Under the pieces are notes generated by a model that worked only from the letters and a program-made list of their open reading frames with translations, was not told the origin of the DNA and made no database searches. The position numbers were made by a program, and so were the translations under genes. From Ustilago trichophora (Eukaryota > Basidiomycota > Ustilaginomycetes > Ustilaginales > Ustilaginaceae), in the NCBI GenBank assembly GCA_900323505.1, contig OOIN01000025.1, positions 310,001-374,000 of the forward strand: DNA of 64,000 nt, written 5' to 3'. Below are positions 1 through 10,837 of the stretch, piece after piece (the first letter of the stretch is position 1; every line of letters begins with the position of its first letter).

Positions 1-663
1 TGCAACGTCGCCGGTCTCGTCCTTGCCGGTTCCGCCGATTTCAAGACCGAGCTCAGTCAGTCCGACATGTTCGACTACCGTCTTCAGCCCAAGATTGTCA
101 AGATTGTCGATGTATCGTACGGTGGAGAGAACGGTTTCAACCAGGCTATCGAGTTGGCTGCCGAGACGCTGTCCAACGTCAAGTTTGTTCAGGAGAAGAA
201 GTTGATCCAAAAGTACTTTGACGAAATCTCGATGGAGACCGGAAAGTACTGCTTCGGTCTCGACGACACGTTCAAGGCGTTGGACCTCGGTGCCGTCGAA
301 ACTTTGATCGTTTGGGAGAACCTCGACGTCACTCGCTTCGTCCTCAAGGACAGCGAGGGAAGCCAACACATCCTCATGCTCACCAAGGAACAGGAGAAGG
401 ACCGCACCCGCTTCATGGACCGCGCTACCGGCGAGGCAATGGAACAGGTCGAAGATCCCATGCCGCTCCTCGAGTGGTTGGCAGAGAACTACCGTCAGTT
501 CGGTACCAACCTCGAATTCGTCACCGATCGATCGCAAGAGGGTATGCAGTTCTGCAAGGGTTTCGGTGGTATCGGTGGCATTCTCCGATACAAGGTTGCC
601 TTTGAGGACATGGCCGTCTTTGAAGACGAAGACGAGTTCATGAGCGATGACTCGGATGACTAA
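1..663 (+). CDS. SUP45: eukaryotic peptide chain release factor 1 (eRF1/Sup45), C-terminal part
   Basis: The frame is already open at base 1, reading [18 protein letters not shown], so the 5' part lies outside the window. eRF1 recognises all three stop codons in the ribosomal A site and triggers peptide release together with the GTPase eRF3. The visible part covers the end of the middle (M) domain and the whole C domain that binds eRF3: [35 protein letters not shown] and the glycine-rich stretch [10 protein letters not shown]. The extreme C terminus is acidic ([12 protein letters not shown]), as in other eRF1 proteins. The GGQ catalytic motif belongs to the missing N-terminal half. The gene converges on the methyltransferase on the other strand, with about 390 bases between the two stop codons. 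The family call is very secure; only the start is unknown. Confidence 0.96.
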   Translation, partial: CNVAGLVLAGSADFKTELSQSDMFDYRLQPKIVKIVDVSYGGENGFNQAIELAAETLSNVKFVQEKKLIQKYFDEISMETGKYCFGLDDTFKALDLGAVETLIVWENLDVTRFVLKDSEGSQHILMLTKEQEKDRTRFMDRATGEAMEQVEDPMPLLEWLAENYRQFGTNLEFVTDRSQEGMQFCKGFGGIGGILRYKVAFEDMAVFEDEDEFMSDDSDD

Positions 664-1055
664 ATGCATAGCATAGATACATTTTTGTCAGCTCGGCGAC
701 GATACCCTTGCTTTCACAGCTGCACCGCACTACTTCGCGCCAGGCGGACATATTCCCTTTCCCCCCAACCCCAAAAAGCAGAGCATCTTGCGCCCCCTAG
801 AGGTTGGTTTTTGTTCTGTACGCACTTTCCCACACCTTTCTTCCTCTGTTTCATAGCGCATGTCATTTTTATTCAGCTTCACATTCTTGTTTTGTGTGAT
901 TGACAATCTCAACCTCGTTTGAAAGAGCACAAGTCAGTGTGTGGGAGTTGTGTGACTTTTCGAGTTCTGCCTGCTTGTCGATTCATGGGTACTTGTACAT
1001 TCTCAAGGACTATCTATTCTAGAACAAGTGACAAAGTGGGAAGAGGGGGGTGGGT
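664..1055. other. convergent 3' intergenic region
   Basis: This spacer lies between the stop codons of eRF1 (plus) and the tRNA methyltransferase (minus). It is T-rich on the eRF1 sense strand and should hold both 3' untranslated regions. I see no conserved reading frame or RNA gene in it. Confidence 0.6.
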
Positions 1056-2229
1056 TTAGGCCTTGTTGAGAAGCTGGAACTTGGCCTGGAGCCAAACTCG
1101 GTACATCTGTTTCCTTTCCTTTCTGTTGACGATCAATCTTCGATCGATAGCCATTTGATTTGTTGCAAAATCGTAACTTTTCTTTTCACTCTCCTTTTTT
1201 TGGTCGACGTTTTTCCCTTCGATCGTCTGCTCGACTTCTGTCACCTCTCCACCGTCTTGATCTGCAATGGTGGTTGTAGTGGTACTCTGCGGTTCGGCAT
1301 TGAAGATGTGGAAGAGTTCCTCCGGTTCGAAAAAGTAGACCCTGGTTCCATCTCCTCGGAGGTAAAAATTGTCTTGCAACATTCTACGTTTCTTGAAGCG
1401 CAATTGGGGTAGATCGTAACGTCCGTAATCGCGGAATAGCACCGTTCCACCAGGTTTGAGAAGCGTACGGATGTTGATGATGGCTTGCTTCCATTCTCTG
1501 GGGTGAAGGGCGGAGAATACAAAGATGAGGACGATGATGTCTACACTCTGTGGTTCGAGGCCTTGGGGGAGATGGATGGGCGAGCTGAGATCCCATACTG
1601 TGGACGAGCAGAAAGCGTCGGATGGAGGATTGGTGTAAAGAGGATTGGAACGGACGACGCCAACTGCTTCCGAGCTATAGTCGCATGCATGGATGCGCAG
1701 TTTGGGATTCTTGTTGATCTCGAGAAGCGGGAATACGGTATTTCCTGCACCACAACCAACTTCCAACACCGTCTTGTCACCAGCATCTTGCAAAGTGGTC
1801 TCGACGAGCTCTGGAAATTCCAAGTGCAACCACTTCCTGTCCTTGAAGAATCGATTCTCGTGCGCACTGTAGAATGTGTCCCAATAGCCCGCTGGCTTGG
1901 AATGAAACTCTTCAGCCTCTTCCAGCGAGAGCTTGGTCTCGGCTTGACGCGCGAGCGTGGCAGCAACGGCTTCGTAGTGAGACGAAGGCGGAACCACGTG
2001 ATCCCAAGCGTTGTGTGTCCAGATGTCTGCGTCCGAGGTCAGCAGGCGCGCACCAAACATATCAGGAGTGTCGGCATCAGTCGGTTGAGCTGCACGGGCG
2101 GCAAGAAGCGCTTCGGCCTCAGCGGCTGTTTTGGGGCGCAGAGGGCGGGCCAGAGGGGCTGCTGAAGAGGTTTGTTTCTTTCGAGAGGCTGCGTCGGGCT
2201 CGACTTGAGCTGCTGTGGCGGATGAGGTG
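1056..2229 (-). CDS. Trm140/METTL2-type tRNA (cytosine-32-N3) methyltransferase, 3' exon
   Basis: This is a SAM-dependent methyltransferase of the Trm140/METTL2/METTL6 family, which makes 3-methylcytidine at position 32 of certain tRNAs. The conserved family start FGAR(L)LTSD...HNAWDHV is present, followed by YWDTFYSAHENRFFKDRKWL, the SAM-binding motif I VLEVGCGAGNTVFPLL, DYSSEAV and the late motif LLKPGGTVLFRDYGRYD. An ATG sits at 2060, directly before FGARLL. The frame stays open and looks coding for another 56 codons upstream (KPRLPRALPAAA read backwards; Ala/Pro/Thr-rich) without any ATG, and stops at a good acceptor: pyrimidine tract then CCAACAG, with the exon starting at 2229. An upstream exon is therefore needed. 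The best in-phase donor is at the end of the DUF4202 frame (see the next entry), giving a 645-residue fusion. A 29-base exon with a weak donor inside the spacer is the alternative. Confidence 0.88.
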
Positions 2230-2491
2230 CTGTTGGCGGTGAAGAAGGAAAAAGTTGTGAGAAATCAGATGCTGGACAAGAGATGCGAAGCAGACGTATA
2301 GCTCACACGCTACCGTATCAGACGGGAGAGATTTGGAGATTTGTGGTGGAGGACGCTGAGCTCATTGCATGCACATGGAGTGGTGATGTCTATCCAAGAG
2401 CATACAAGATCTCGACTGCGACATGTGTGCACATTGGTAGCGGAGGAAAGAGTTGGAGGGTATAATGTGTGTGAAGCTGTGCATTGAAAGC

Positions 2492-3259
2492 TTACCCTTG
2501 CTGTTGTTCGCCTGTCACAGGTGCCGCAGTGCCCTCCTCCATCGCAGCAATCCCCTTTAACACGATCGGTTCGAGACCTTTTGGCATGGATAACTTCAAA
2601 GCCTCCTGCTTTGCTAGCGGGCTTAACTTCCTCCAAGTCTTTTTGATGATATCAACAAACTTTTGCTCCTCATATTCCTGATGTTGGCCGGCAAACAGCT
2701 CTAATTCCTTCTGCAGGAATACTAGCACGGCAGCGTCTTCGAGCAGCTGGGTACCCATGTCGCCTGTCTCCTTGCCTGGATTGAGTTCCGTCTTTGAAAC
2801 CCACTTGTGGATCCAATCCGCATCCTTTTCCTCCACGCCGGCTTCGAGCAAGAGCTGCTTTGCACGGTCTGCCTGGATCTTGTACAAGTCTCTCCTCCAT
2901 TTGAGGTAGCCAGCTTTGCCATCTGGGTAAGAGGCACGCGGTGTGAGGAAGCGTTCGAGATGCTGGCAGCGAGCGGCAATGCGGAGAAGCTCGCCAGTGC
3001 GGGTGATCGACTGCACATCGGATGTGGGGGATGGTGAGACTTGGGAAGCAAAAGCATGGTATTCTGGTGTCTCGAGACGCAATCCAATCAGATGGGATGC
3101 CCAGTATTCCATCCCATCGGCATAGGCGAGTTCGTCCACTTTGGCTTTGGTGTCATTGTTGGAGGTAGTGGTTGTGGAAGATGTGCGGGCGATGTAGGCT
3201 GGATCTTTCTTGTGGCACTCGTCGATGGCGATGCGAGCCGCTTGGAAGGCGTCTGACAT
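2492..3259 (-). CDS. DUF4202-type protein, possibly the N-terminal exon of the Trm140-like gene
   Basis: Read as a separate gene this encodes 255 residues from the ATG at 3259 (MSDAFQAARIAID) to a TAA at 2492. It matches my memory of the fungal DUF4202 family: a helical protein with the motifs DGMEYWASHLIGLRL, ITRTGELLRIAARCQHLERF, YLKWRRDLYK, KWVSKTELNPG and LEDAAVLVFLQKELELF. Its molecular role is unknown. In-frame residues upstream of 3259 do not look conserved, so I start at MSDAF. The last codons read CAA GGG TAA G, which contains the donor GG|GTAAGC. Splicing from 2496 to 2229 removes 266 bases, joins phase 2 to phase 2 and continues straight into the methyltransferase. The stop at 2492 may thus be intronic. 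Sure of the family, unsure whether it is a gene or an exon. Confidence 0.85.
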   Translation of the reverse strand: MSDAFQAARIAIDECHKKDPAYIARTSSTTTTSNNDTKAKVDELAYADGMEYWASHLIGLRLETPEYHAFASQVSPSPTSDVQSITRTGELLRIAARCQHLERFLTPRASYPDGKAGYLKWRRDLYKIQADRAKQLLLEAGVEEKDADWIHKWVSKTELNPGKETGDMGTQLLEDAAVLVFLQKELELFAGQHQEYEEQKFVDIIKKTWRKLSPLAKQEALKLSMPKGLEPIVLKGIAAMEEGTAAPVTGEQQQG

Positions 3260-3673
3260 CTTGTGTGCTGAGATGGACAGGGTAGCAAGGAATGAGGATG
3301 GTGCGGTGATAAGAAACGTCGAACAGCGAAAAAAGAGAGAAGAGAGAGAGAAGCCCAACCAAGCAGATAGCGAAAATTGGAAATGTGCCGCGAATTTCGT
3401 TGACACAGAGCCTTGGACCCTGACATTCCAAATGCTGGACCATGAGCATCAGCAGTCTCACAAAACAAGGTGTGGCTGCTTCTTCTTTGGCAGTCATGAG
3501 CACCCGACACTCACTCCAGAGACTATGAGCTGCTGATCTATTCGCAAAGACACATAGCAAGCACACACAGAACACAGCCAACACACGGGGTTCAGCCGCG
3601 AGAAGACGCGGAGAGGAGGAATCATTCGCAATGACATCTTCTTCGATTAGATGAAAGCAGCGACAAGCAACGC
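3260..3673. other. intergenic region upstream of the DUF4202 frame
   Basis: This stretch contains the promoter and 5' leader of the minus-strand DUF4202 gene and the 3' region of the FAM32A-like gene. The leader is CT-rich on its sense strand (TCTCTCTCTTCTCTC at about 3330-3350). Open frames here show no conserved sequence. Confidence 0.5.
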
Positions 3674-4225
3674 TTAGCCTGGTCCAACCTTGGGGATATC
3701 ATGATGCTCTGAAAGAGAGCCGAGGTACTTGTTGAACGCATCTACCTTCTCCTTGTGTGATGTACGGGCCTCCTTGGCGATGCGTTGATGCATACGTTTC
3801 TTTCGTACCTCTTCGAACTTGCGCTCTGCTTCGGTCATCTTCCGCCCAGTGGTAGTGACACTGCTGCTTCTCTCTTCAACTGAAGATGAAGGGGAGCCAG
3901 CGTGGCCTTCGTCGAGATCGTCTTCGGATGCCTTTTGCTTCGATGAGGATATGGATGCGGAGGAGGAGGAGGTGTGCTTGGAGTCGTGCGAGAGGGAGGA
4001 CTTGACTTTCTTCTTCCTGTTGTTAGCGAAGTGAATGAGGATGGTGATGGCGTCCGGTTTTTATGAAGAGTAGAAGAGTGGTCAGCCAACTATATCGCAG
4101 CACCTAGGGACGATTGCGGAGGGGGAAGGGTAGGGCGCTTACTTCTTCTTGTCTTTCTTTCCATCATCGCCTTTGAGTTTGAGCGAACCGCCCGGCTTGA
4201 AAGCGTAGGCCGAAGATCCTGACAT
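3674..4225 (-). CDS. FAM32A-like basic nuclear protein
   Basis: Two exons, 4225-4143 and 4016-3674, give 141 residues. The intron of 126 bases has a GTAAGC donor and a CGCTAACAG acceptor that also holds the CTAAC branch site; both sides are phase 2. The N terminus MSGSSAYAFKPGGSLKLKGDD followed by KKDKKKKKK is the FAM32A signature (FKxGxLKLKG then a lysine block). The C terminus MTEAERKFEEVRKKR...SHKEKVDAFNKYL...EHHDIPKVGPG matches the conserved family end. Human FAM32A sits in the catalytic spliceosome near the exon junction, so a splicing role is a reasonable inference. Between the conserved ends lies a Ser-rich, acidic linker of about 60 residues. It is divergent from the small gene at 4754. 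Confidence 0.88.
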
Positions 4226-4753
4226 CTCTGTTCGATCTGCTGATCCCTGCTGGGACACAACGGACTAGATCGGGTGGCCAAGTCGGATGGTAGCAGGTCG
4301 AGAAAGGAGGTGGGAGCATGCTCCCAGAACAAAATTCTATGCGCCTTGGCCATGCTCCACATTTCTTAAGATCTTATCTCTCGTACGAGAACATGCAACA
4401 CCATTTCTACGGAGCCTTGTTGACGTCTTGCTGTCACCTCCTTTTTGTTGATACCGTACTGTTGAAAGGTTTGACGCAGCAATAGAAAGCCATGACCAGC
4501 CAAGCGTTCCACGAGAGGTTTGATTAAAGGAGAGGCATGTGCGAGTCGGCGAGTGATGTGCGAGATGCGACCTTTGTTTCCAAAAATCACATTCACGATT
4601 TTGCGACTTGAGCGGAATGCAGATCTTAGCGTCGCGTGCATCTGCAAAGCCTTGTTTCTGTACTGTACCATCCTCCTATCCTTCTTCCTTTCCCTCTTTC
4701 ACCGCCCATCCTCCTCCGCTCCTCCTTCTTCGTCCTTCTACCAAAGCTTACGA
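4226..4753. other. divergent promoter region between FAM32A-like gene and small membrane protein
   Basis: About 530 bases separate the two start codons. The right part is pyrimidine-rich on the plus strand (4670-4740), typical of leaders in this window, and it contains one copy of the palindrome-like TGTACTGTACC at about 4660. A 101-codon minus-strand frame here (4366-4671) has no features that would support it as a gene. Confidence 0.45.
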
Positions 4754-5038
4754 ATGCTTCGTAGCACCTCGGTCAAGTCTATCCGTCTTGCACGCTTTGA
4801 CCGCCTCGCCTCCACATCCCACCTCGACGCCGTTCGAGCCTATTCTAGCCGACCCCCTTCCAAACCGCAAAAGAACCACCCTAGCCCTATCGGTTTTGCT
4901 CTGATTGCCATCGCTGCCTTTGGTGTCTTTGCCTACATCTCTCGCTCCCGTCACGAAGATCCTCAAAAGCACCTTCGCGAGAAACGTATTCCTCATCCCA
5001 ACCCGCTCATCCCTCCTCGCTCCCAGGAACCCCAGTGA
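4754..5038 (+). CDS. small mitochondrial-type single-pass membrane protein
   Basis: A 94-residue protein of unrecognised family. Residues 1-35 are rich in Arg, Ser, Leu and Ala with no acidic residues apart from two Asp, ending near RAYSSRPP, which resembles a mitochondrial presequence and cleavage region. One hydrophobic segment follows (PIGFALIAIAAFGVFAYI, about residues 67-84). The tail is charged, then Pro-rich (HPNPLIPPRSQEPQ). This layout resembles small accessory subunits of the inner membrane, but I cannot assign it to a complex. The ATG at 4754 is the first in frame after the pyrimidine-rich leader. The stop is 220 bases before the URA6 start, in the same direction. Codon use looks like that of its neighbours. 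I am fairly sure it is a gene, not of its role. Confidence 0.68.
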   Translation: MLRSTSVKSIRLARFDRLASTSHLDAVRAYSSRPPSKPQKNHPSPIGFALIAIAAFGVFAYISRSRHEDPQKHLREKRIPHPNPLIPPRSQEPQ

Positions 5039-5105
5039 TAGACACGCGGAGTTCCTACCCGTCTTCGACTCTACATATAGTCTGTCCATCACGCTCCGAC
5101 CTCTA

Positions 5106-5107
<2 letters not shown>

Positions 5108-5169
<62 letters not shown>
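5108..5169. repeat. (TC)31 microsatellite in the URA6 leader region
   Basis: This is an uninterrupted TC dinucleotide run of 62 bases, 89 bases before the URA6 start codon and on its sense strand. It probably lies in the 5' untranslated region or core promoter and will be highly polymorphic in length. Confidence 0.97.
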
Positions 5170-5172
<3 letters not shown>

Positions 5173-5194
5173 CGTGCTTCTCAAGGAAGCCTAG

Positions 5195-6553
<1,359 letters not shown>

Positions 6554-8017
6554 ATGTCGCAACAAGCAACATTGTCCGACACATTCGCTACCGCATCTGG
6601 CCCTTCGTCGAGTTATACCAAATACGCCAGCCTTCCCGATGTCGACACCTCGGCGCCAGACGTATTTGAATCGGAAGGACTCACTCGTGCCAACGATGCG
6701 CGCAGCTCTCGCCAGCGCTCTCGCAAGCAACGCAGCCAGGGTGATGATGACGCCGATTCCGACAGCTCGAGCGATGATTCGGATCGCACTGCCAACCGCA
6801 AGCATCCCGGTGATGGCACGGGAGGGCTGAACGACGATATCGATAGCTCTTCATTGCGACGGAATGATGCAGCTGCCAAATTCCGTGGTGCCACGGATCT
6901 CGATGCGGATGGAACCGACTTTTCGGGTCGATTGAAGGGGAGGAGGTCGCACAAGGGAAAAGCGACAAGACCGAGGGATGCAGGGCTGGAGACGAACACG
7001 TATGTGATCGATGCATCGGCGCAACGGGAAAAGGAGTCGGCGGTGGATCGTTTGCGCAGGCTCAAGTTCGAAGCTAGTCAGCTCGAGGAGGAGCTCAATT
7101 CGTCTGCTGCTACAAGTGTCACTGGAGAGGCAGCATCAACCAAGGTGGTGGGGGAAGAGCAGGTGGATAGCGCAGAGGTGCTGGCACAGCTCAAAGTGTT
7201 GCAAGATCAACTGGCGAAGCTGCCTTCGCCGTCCACTTCAGCTGCTTCCATGGCCGGCTCGTACAACGTAGACAAGGAAGCTTTGCGAACACTGTTGCAG
7301 CAAGTCAAGCAGCCTCCTTCATCTGCTGAGCAGACCGTTTCCGGATCCTCTGACCCCGCTGCTGCTTCCCAACCTACCGCACACGAGGGACGCCCCGCAG
7401 ACATGGTGACACTGGAAGCACGCCTGACAGAACTCGAATCAACTCTTGGCCTGCAACAAGCGCTCTTGGACGAATCTGCACCTGTCCCGCGACCTGTTCT
7501 TTCCACCCTCTCGCGGCTGGAACATCAACTGTCTCTTCTCTCTCAACCTCGTCATCTCGACGCTATCAGCCGCCGCGTCAAAGTGCTTGTAACCGAAATG
7601 GACCGTGTACACGACGTGCGTCGCAAGCTCACCGATGCACCCATCGCTTCCAACACCGACTCTTCCTCTACTTCCACTTCCACATCAACGCTCACACCTG
7701 CCGAAATCACCAAGCTCCAACACCTGTTTGAAGTATCTACCCGCTTGGAACCGCTGCTCCCGCTCTTGCCGGGGGTGTTGACGCGCCTCCAGACGCTGTC
7801 GGAATTGCACTCGTCCGCAGCGCACTTTGGCAGTAGCCTCGACGAGATCGAACAGGGCAGAGAGGCAATGTTACAGCAGGAGCAAGAGTTGGATCAACTC
7901 CTGAGGAAGATGGAAGTGAACATGGAGCAAAACAGGAACAAGGTGGAGGCCAACTTGGTTTCGTTGCAGGAGCGGATTGAGGATGTTGCGGCTAGGTTGG
8001 AGCGAGTTTCACGCTAA
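6554..8017 (+). CDS. dynamitin (dynactin p50 subunit)
   Basis: A 487-residue, single-exon protein of the dynamitin family. Dynamitin holds the shoulder of the dynactin complex together, which couples cytoplasmic dynein to cargo; long-distance dynein transport is important in hyphal fungi. The start of the family is clear: KYASLPDVDTSAPDVFES near residue 20 matches the animal KYADLPG...PDVYE motif. A Ser/Asp-rich linker follows, then several predicted coiled coils: SAVDRLRRLKFEASQLEEEL, AQLKVLQDQLAKL, VTLEARLTELESTL and, near the end, EQGREAMLQQEQELDQLLRKMEVNMEQNRNKVEANL. The segment LFEVSTRLEPLLPLLPGVLTRLQTLSELHS corresponds to the conserved C-terminal block. The ATG at 6554 is the first that precedes the conserved part. 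Confidence 0.9.
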   Translation: MSQQATLSDTFATASGPSSSYTKYASLPDVDTSAPDVFESEGLTRANDARSSRQRSRKQRSQGDDDADSDSSSDDSDRTANRKHPGDGTGGLNDDIDSSSLRRNDAAAKFRGATDLDADGTDFSGRLKGRRSHKGKATRPRDAGLETNTYVIDASAQREKESAVDRLRRLKFEASQLEEELNSSAATSVTGEAASTKVVGEEQVDSAEVLAQLKVLQDQLAKLPSPSTSAASMAGSYNVDKEALRTLLQQVKQPPSSAEQTVSGSSDPAAASQPTAHEGRPADMVTLEARLTELESTLGLQQALLDESAPVPRPVLSTLSRLEHQLSLLSQPRHLDAISRRVKVLVTEMDRVHDVRRKLTDAPIASNTDSSSTSTSTSTLTPAEITKLQHLFEVSTRLEPLLPLLPGVLTRLQTLSELHSSAAHFGSSLDEIEQGREAMLQQEQELDQLLRKMEVNMEQNRNKVEANLVSLQERIEDVAARLERVSR

Positions 8018-8942
8018 GCAGAAGGATGGAAATACAGAGAGCACTGATTGCAAGTTGAAGGTTGCTGTTGCTAGGTTGTGCTGTGTAGAAAACAAGCAAA
8101 GTGCGACTTGGTTTCAAGCAAGCCACTCTGTTTCACATCTGTACAAAAGACGCACACGCTCTGATCAGTATCACATCATTTTCCGATACACATCTTTCGG
8201 ACCGAAACCACTCTTTTTATCAGCCATGCCATCTTTTTTTTTTCCTGGTCAACCGGCACGTGGGGCCTTGTCTGTTGCCCGATGCTTGTTTCATCTTGTT
8301 CCTCCTGCTATCGATGCGACATTGCTAGATTTGATCAAATGCCGGTCAAGGACAATAGATGCGGTCAAGGGCGGAGGTCGGATTTGGCGGTAGGGACAGG
8401 ACCGCGGTTCGCCGCCCTCGTGGCTGACCATCCCATTTTGAAATTGAATTTGGATCTGAAAAATCATACTGTAAAATTCGCCTGACTCGAAAAAAAGAAA
8501 AAAGAGTAACTAGTTGAGATTTCTTCTGACTCTCCCGGAAACGTGTGTGTTTTTGCCACGAGGAAGGAGAACCGGAACGCTTCTGTACTTGTCATGCGGA
8601 GCAAGAGTCGAAAAGGATTCCGAGTCAGAAAAGACAAGGTAACTTAGTGAGACCCTGACGGTGGTGGATGGTACGGCGGAGCTTTTGCGTTGTGTTATCA
8701 GGAAGATGAGACCATCTTGCCTTTTTTTAACTGCCACCATCGTCGCCACCCAAGATCGCATTCCTTTTTGGTCTCTTAAGATTCGGACTGGCTCGCCAAC
8801 CGTGTTTGATTTGCCATCGACGCTTCGGCACTTCACATCCTCACCATCGACCTTTATTGCCATTGGGATTGATATCGGACGGACCCTTCTTCTTAGATTT
8901 CCCTCCCTTGGTCGGTGATAGACAAGATTCGCACATTTCACC
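8018..8942. other. intergenic region upstream of the permease gene
   Basis: About 0.9 kb with no supported gene. It must hold the dynamitin 3' end and the promoter and leader of the permease. Several short poly-T and poly-A runs are present (8226-8240, 8488-8503). A 152-codon minus-strand frame at 8510-8968 overlaps the permease start and shows no domain. Confidence 0.5.
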
Positions 8943-10505
8943 ATGGCAGCAACAACAACAACCCTCAAGCTCGACCTCGAGCATCAACCCCATCTGGACA
9001 GCAAGATCGACGACGAGTCTTCCTCCGATTCGATCATCTCGGAATACAAGCGCACCATCGAACGCTCGCCTCTGCTGCGCTCTCTCGATGTCATCGCTCA
9101 GAAATTGTCGAAAGCCAACATCGAATCCGTCGGCATCCGGCCACTCGCTCTCTCCGAACGTACGGGTACCGACTGGTGGAGCGTCTCCCTCATCTGGTTC
9201 TCTTGCAACGTCAACGTGCTCTCGTTCTCGGCGGGAACGCTCGTGTCGTTGTTGGAGATGGACATGCTCTCGGCGATGATGACCACCTTGTTCGTAGGTG
9301 GGTTCTGCTGCTTCTTCCCCGCTTATTTCACTCTCTTCGGTCCCAAGTTGGGGATGAGGCAGATGATCCAGTGCCGATACTCGTTCGGTTACTTTGGCGC
9401 CAGTCTCATCTGTGTTCTCAACGCAGCCACCATGTTGGGATACTGCATCTTGAACTCGATCGTTGGCGGACAGACGTTGGCTGCAGTCTCGTCAAAGTCG
9501 GATGGAAGCTCCACCCTCACACCTGATGTAGGCATTGTCGTGGCGGCATGTATCGCCCTCGTAGTCTCGTTTAGCGGTATCAAGGTGCTTCACTATTTCG
9601 AGCGATTCTTCTGGCTTCCCACCCTCATCTGCTTCCTCGTGCTCATCGGAGAAGCTGGAACTGGTCCCAATGCACTTCACGTCGCCGCTAACGAACCAAA
9701 GGCTTCCACCGCTTCCATCCTTGGATTCGCTGCCATCATCGCTGGCTTCATCATCTCTTACTCTGCCCTCGTCTCCGACGTCTCGCATTACCTTCGACCC
9801 GACGTTTCGCCACACAAACTCTTCTGGAGCGTCTACTTTGGATTCTTCCTCTCGTGCGTACCCTTCATCATGATCGGTGCGGCTTTCGCCTGTTCGTCGT
9901 ACGACAATCCTGCCTGGTCTCAAGCTCTCAGCGTCTCGAGCGGTAAATTCTTCCATCTCATCCTCGCAGGAAACTTGGGCAATTTCGGAAAATTCCTCGT
10001 TGTCATCCTCGCCCTCTCCGTATGCGGTAACATTTCGGCTACCATCTACAGCATCGGACTCAACTTTCAGACCATGCTGCCTTTCCTTGGACCCGTACCT
10101 CGATTCGTTTGGCCCTTGTTCGCAACCGCCATCTTTTTACCCCTCGCCATTGTGGGGCATGACAAGTTTTACGAAACCCTCACCGATTTCACCAGTGTTC
10201 TCGGTTACTGGGCCAGTCTCTACGTCGGAGTCGTCTTTGCCGATCATGTCATCGTTCGCAGGCGCGATTACAAGAGCTACGACGTCAAGCACTGGAATCA
10301 GTGGAATAAGCTTCCTCCCGGTGTCGCCGCATTGGGCGCATGCTGCATCAGCTTGGCGGTCGTCGTACCCAGCATCAGCCAGGTTTGGTTCACCGGACCT
10401 ATCGCACAAAAGTCCGGTGACTTGGGCTTCGAAACGGGTCTAGTGGCAAGCATCGTGCTATACGTACCATTGAGGATGCTCGAGAAGAAGGTCTTTGGAA
10501 GGTAG
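8943..10505 (+). CDS. NCS1-family purine-cytosine permease
   Basis: A 520-residue plasma-membrane transporter of the nucleobase-cation symporter-1 family, Fcy2/Fcy21 branch, which imports cytosine, adenine, guanine or hypoxanthine with protons. The family signature is visible before and in the first membrane segment: ESVGIRPLALSERTGTDWWSVSLIWFSCNVNVLSFSAGTL. The PKLGMRQMIQCRYSFGYFG motif follows, then NSIVGGQTL. About twelve hydrophobic segments can be counted, and both tails are cytoplasmic and short. The region RRRDYKSYDVKHWNQWNKLPPGV near the end matches the last loop of fungal members. The ATG at 8943 is in a good context (CACCATGG). Substrate range cannot be read from the sequence. Confidence 0.92.
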   Translation: MAATTTTLKLDLEHQPHLDSKIDDESSSDSIISEYKRTIERSPLLRSLDVIAQKLSKANIESVGIRPLALSERTGTDWWSVSLIWFSCNVNVLSFSAGTLVSLLEMDMLSAMMTTLFVGGFCCFFPAYFTLFGPKLGMRQMIQCRYSFGYFGASLICVLNAATMLGYCILNSIVGGQTLAAVSSKSDGSSTLTPDVGIVVAACIALVVSFSGIKVLHYFERFFWLPTLICFLVLIGEAGTGPNALHVAANEPKASTASILGFAAIIAGFIISYSALVSDVSHYLRPDVSPHKLFWSVYFGFFLSCVPFIMIGAAFACSSYDNPAWSQALSVSSGKFFHLILAGNLGNFGKFLVVILALSVCGNISATIYSIGLNFQTMLPFLGPVPRFVWPLFATAIFLPLAIVGHDKFYETLTDFTSVLGYWASLYVGVVFADHVIVRRRDYKSYDVKHWNQWNKLPPGVAALGACCISLAVVVPSISQVWFTGPIAQKSGDLGFETGLVASIVLYVPLRMLEKKVFGR

Positions 10506-10837
10506 AATCCAAACAAAGATAGATGATGCCCCCCCCCCAAAAAAAAAAACAAAAGTTCAACACTTAGATTCCCACCACCTTCCACTCCCATCATCGCTAA
10601 AAAAACCGAATGATGGAACCCTGAATGTATTCAACCCTAGATATCATGGATTCGCGTTCTGCAATGTCACCGGTTAGCTTAGCACTGTGGCAAGTGTGTA
10701 TGTCGCATAGAGTGACTCTCACCCGGCACACTTCCGAGGTGCAAGACAATGAAAAGGATATGGCATTGCAATCCAAATCCAACGGCTATCTTTGCGACTG
10801 ATCTCTATTTTGGCTCGACCCGTGCTTTTCCAACTTG
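10506..10837. other. convergent 3' region permease/OST3
   Basis: This spacer carries a C9 run followed by an A10 run at 10530-10550, just after the permease stop. No gene is visible. Confidence 0.5.

Noticed and set aside
2310..2636. 108-codon minus-strand frame across the putative fusion intron
   Set aside because: Different frame from both conserved domains and not conserved; it spans the likely intron.
4366..4671. 101-codon minus-strand frame between FAM32A-like gene and the small membrane protein
   Set aside because: No domain, and it lies where two divergent promoters are expected.
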